A DNA stretch of 6,945 nt, from the NCBI GenBank assembly GCA_021812665.1, contig JAKAMX010000038.1:1-6945 (forward strand), written 5' to 3'. The position numbers and the translations under genes are program-made. Position 1 is the stretch's first letter. The number at the start of each line of letters is the position of its first letter. Source of the stretch: a bacterium. GTDB lineage: Bacteria; Patescibacteriota; Minisyncoccia; Phycocordibacterales; UBA1550. The notes beneath the pieces were generated by a model, which saw nothing but the letters and a program-made list of their open reading frames with translations, ran no database searches and was not told the origin of the DNA. Positions 5,445 to 6,945 of the stretch are shown here, in pieces.

Positions 5445-5978
5445 TTATTCAGCGTTTGTGTAAACATCTTGAACATCCTCGTGGTCGTCCAGCTCATCAA
5501 GAAGAGAGGAGAGCGAAGCGCCATCACTTTCGGATAATGGGATTGTTGATTGTGGCTCGAGCGCGCCATCAGCATTTTTGTGAAATGCCCACATTGCTGA
5601 CCCTTGCCCTGCGAGAGACAAACCATGTTTTGAGAGCAGGTGCTTGATTTCTGCAACTGTTCGATTTTTATTGTCAGTAAGTCCTTCGATAACAATTGCG
5701 CAACCTCCGGGACCATATGCTTCGTATACAACCGGCTCCATATTTCCCGCGTCGCCGCCAGCACCCTTTTTAACCGCGCGATCAATAAGATCATTTGGCA
5801 TGTTTTCTTTTCGCGCGCGTTCAATAACAGAACGAAGACCAGATGCAGTAAGGTTTCCGCTTGCTTTCTTTGCCTCTAGTGCAATAAGGCGAGAATACTT
5901 ACCAAAAATTTTACTACGCTTTGCATCAGTAGCTCCTTTCTTCTCTTTTATTTGTGACCATTTATTGTGCCCGGACAT
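5445..5978 (-). CDS. yebC: YebC/PmpR family protein, internally shortened
   Basis: The family was long annotated as transcription regulators; more recent work on some members points to a ribosome-associated role relieving stalling at proline-rich stretches. The N-terminal domain is typical: MSGHNKWSQIK, DAKRSKIFGK (18-27), and NMPNDLIDRAVKKGAG (59-74). YEAYGPGGCAIVIEGLTDNKNRTVAEIKHLLSKHG (85-119) is the strongly conserved middle block. The C-terminus LDELDDHEDVQDVYTNAE matches the family's usual ending. Length is 177 residues against about 240-250: after the GSAMWAFHK strand the sequence jumps almost straight to the end, so roughly 65 residues forming most of one alpha/beta domain are absent. 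The frame is clean and both ends are conserved, so this is a compact protein, not a pseudogene. It lies eight bases before ruvC, a common pairing. No Shine-Dalgarno precedes ATG 5976-5978. Confidence 0.93.
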   Translation of the reverse strand: MSGHNKWSQIKEKKGATDAKRSKIFGKYSRLIALEAKKASGNLTASGLRSVIERARKENMPNDLIDRAVKKGAGGDAGNMEPVVYEAYGPGGCAIVIEGLTDNKNRTVAEIKHLLSKHGLSLAGQGSAMWAFHKNADGALEPQSTIPLSESDGASLSSLLDELDDHEDVQDVYTNAE

Positions 5979-6000
5979 AAAATTACTTATTTATAAAGCC

Positions 6001-6029
6001 AGCATACCGAAAAAAAGAAAGAGAAACAA
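6001..6029 (-). promoter_or_regulatory. Candidate promoter for yebC-ruvC
   Basis: On the minus strand, TTGTTT (6024-6029) and TATGCT (6001-6006) are separated by exactly 17 bases, a plausible -35/-10 pair. A start near 5994 would give a leader of about 16 bases before yebC. An alternative -10 is the TTTATAAAT stretch at about 5989-5997. The pair lies in the 65-base ruvB-yebC gap, so yebC-ruvC could be transcribed separately from ruvB or by read-through from it. No terminator hairpin is visible in the gap. Confidence 0.35.
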
Positions 6030-6043
6030 CCAATACTTTAAAA

Positions 6044-6945
6044 CTAAGAAAATAGTCGTTTTGCCAACTCTTCTGGATAATCAATACCCAAATGCTCGTA
6101 CGCACGACGTGTCACAATTCGACCGCGCGGTGTTCGCTCGAGAAGACCACGTTGAATCAAATAAGGCTCATTCACTTCTTCTATTGTTGCGTCTTCTTCA
6201 GAAAGAGCTGCCGCGACAGTACCAAGGCCGACAGGCCCACCATTAAATTTTTGAATAATAGTTTCCAAAATTTTACGATCAAGTGCGGTGAGACCGAGCT
6301 CGTCTATCTCAAGAAGGGCGAGTGCGTCGGATACCGCGCGAGAAGAAAGATCGCTTTTGTGCACCTGCGCATAATCGCGCACACGCTTCAAAAGATAGTT
6401 TGCGGTTCGGGGCGTCGAACGACTTCTTTCTGCTATGTGTTTTGCCGCCTTATCGACAAGCGTAACGCCAAGAATATCGGCCGATCGATGGACAATACGC
6501 TCAATTTCTTCGTCGGTATAAAACTCCAATCTAAATGTTCCACCTGAAAACCGAGAACGAAGAGGAGAGGAGAGGAGTGCGATGCGTGTCGTCGCCGCGA
6601 TCATAGTAAAAGGAGGTAGATCGAGTTGGATTGTTCGAGCAGAGGGGCCTTTTCCAATAATAATATCGAGGACCCCTGACTCCATCGCTGGATAGAGAAC
6701 CTCCTCAATCGTTTTATTTAAACGATGAATTTCATCAATAAAGAGAACATCGCCAGGGGAAAGATTCGTTAAAATAGATGCTAAATCGCCAACTTTTTCG
6801 ATCGCTGGACCCGAGGTGGACTTGACTTGACACCCAATTTCATTTGCGATAAGATGCGCCAGGGTTGTTTTTCCCAAGCCTGGCGGTCCATAAAAAAGGA
6901 GATGTTCAGGTGGGTGAGAGCGCTCTTTAGCAGCCTGTAGAAGAA
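6044..6945 (-). CDS. ruvB: Holliday junction branch-migration helicase RuvB, N-terminus off the window
   Basis: AAA+ motor that, with RuvA, drives Holliday junction branch migration. 299 residues are visible and the frame stays open to the window edge, beginning [20 protein letters not shown]; about 35-45 N-terminal residues should lie outside. Counting from the first full visible codon: Walker [10 protein letters not shown] (19-27), Walker [10 protein letters not shown] (65-73), sensor 1 AATTR (116-120), the arginine-finger loop SPLRSRF (126-132, usually SPLRDRF), and sensor 2 region [16 protein letters not shown] (175-190, usually RGTPRIANRLLRRVRD). The C-terminal winged-helix domain carries [14 protein letters not shown] and [20 protein letters not shown]. 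The stop is TAG (6044-6046), the only non-TAA stop here. It is upstream of yebC-ruvC with a 65-base gap. An order of ruvB, yebC, ruvC without ruvA alongside differs from the common yebC-ruvC-ruvA-ruvB order. Confidence 0.96.
   Translation of the reverse strand, partial: LLQAAKERSHPPEHLLFYGPPGLGKTTLAHLIANEIGCQVKSTSGPAIEKVGDLASILTNLSPGDVLFIDEIHRLNKTIEEVLYPAMESGVLDIIIGKGPSARTIQLDLPPFTMIAATTRIALLSSPLRSRFSGGTFRLEFYTDEEIERIVHRSADILGVTLVDKAAKHIAERSRSTPRTANYLLKRVRDYAQVHKSDLSSRAVSDALALLEIDELGLTALDRKILETIIQKFNGGPVGLGTVAAALSEEDATIEEVNEPYLIQRGLLERTPRGRIVTRRAYEHLGIDYPEELAKRLFS

Noticed and set aside
6875..6877. TTG as a start for ruvB
   Set aside because: It is the Leu of the Walker A motif GPPGLGKTT; the frame stays open upstream with recognisable RuvB sequence to the window edge.

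Overview
The window looks like a low-to-moderate GC bacterial chromosome segment of housekeeping genes. The closest fit I can infer is a Candidate Phyla Radiation (Patescibacteria, Parcubacteria-like) genome. Grounds: proteins are short or minimal (an 84-residue DciA-like protein, a 177-residue YebC); RuvC carries an extra segment before its second catalytic residue; there is almost no Shine-Dalgarno sequence ahead of any start; and the penicillin-binding protein ends in an Ig-like domain. The standard code fits. Seven genes stop at TAA and one at TAG; none stops at TGA, and no in-frame TGA is needed. The phylum call is an inference from gene style, not a search result.

Layout. 1-294 (+): 3' end of dnaN (sliding clamp). 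296-550 (+): small, very AT-rich DciA-like gene, one base after dnaN. 552-3095 (-): bifunctional class A penicillin-binding protein, convergent with the DciA-like gene and only one base away. 3096-3218: compact divergent promoter region with an operator-like inverted repeat. 3219-4436 (+): tyrS. 4438-4464: near-perfect bidirectional terminator. 4474-4620 (-): 48-residue protein that is half Asp/Glu. 4621-4917: non-coding block. 4918-5436 (-): ruvC. 5445-5978 (-): yebC, internally shortened. 6044-6945 (-): ruvB, missing its N-terminus at the window edge.

How the genes relate. dnaN and the DciA-like gene belong to replication (clamp and helicase loading). ruvB, yebC and ruvC run in one direction; RuvB and RuvC work together on Holliday junctions, and ruvA is not in this window. 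The PBP builds peptidoglycan, and TyrRS charges tRNA-Tyr.

The most interesting region is 4621-4917. It holds a perfect DnaA box (4722-4730), a second box with one mismatch (4857-4865), and a 131-base segment bounded by a 21-base inverted repeat (20 of 21 paired). That segment is about 51% GC inside AT-rich flanks, and ATAA lies directly outside both ends. It could be a replication origin or DnaA-binding locus, a structured RNA, or a small non-autonomous mobile element; sequence alone does not decide. I see no tRNA, rRNA, CRISPR array, complete insertion sequence or defence system.
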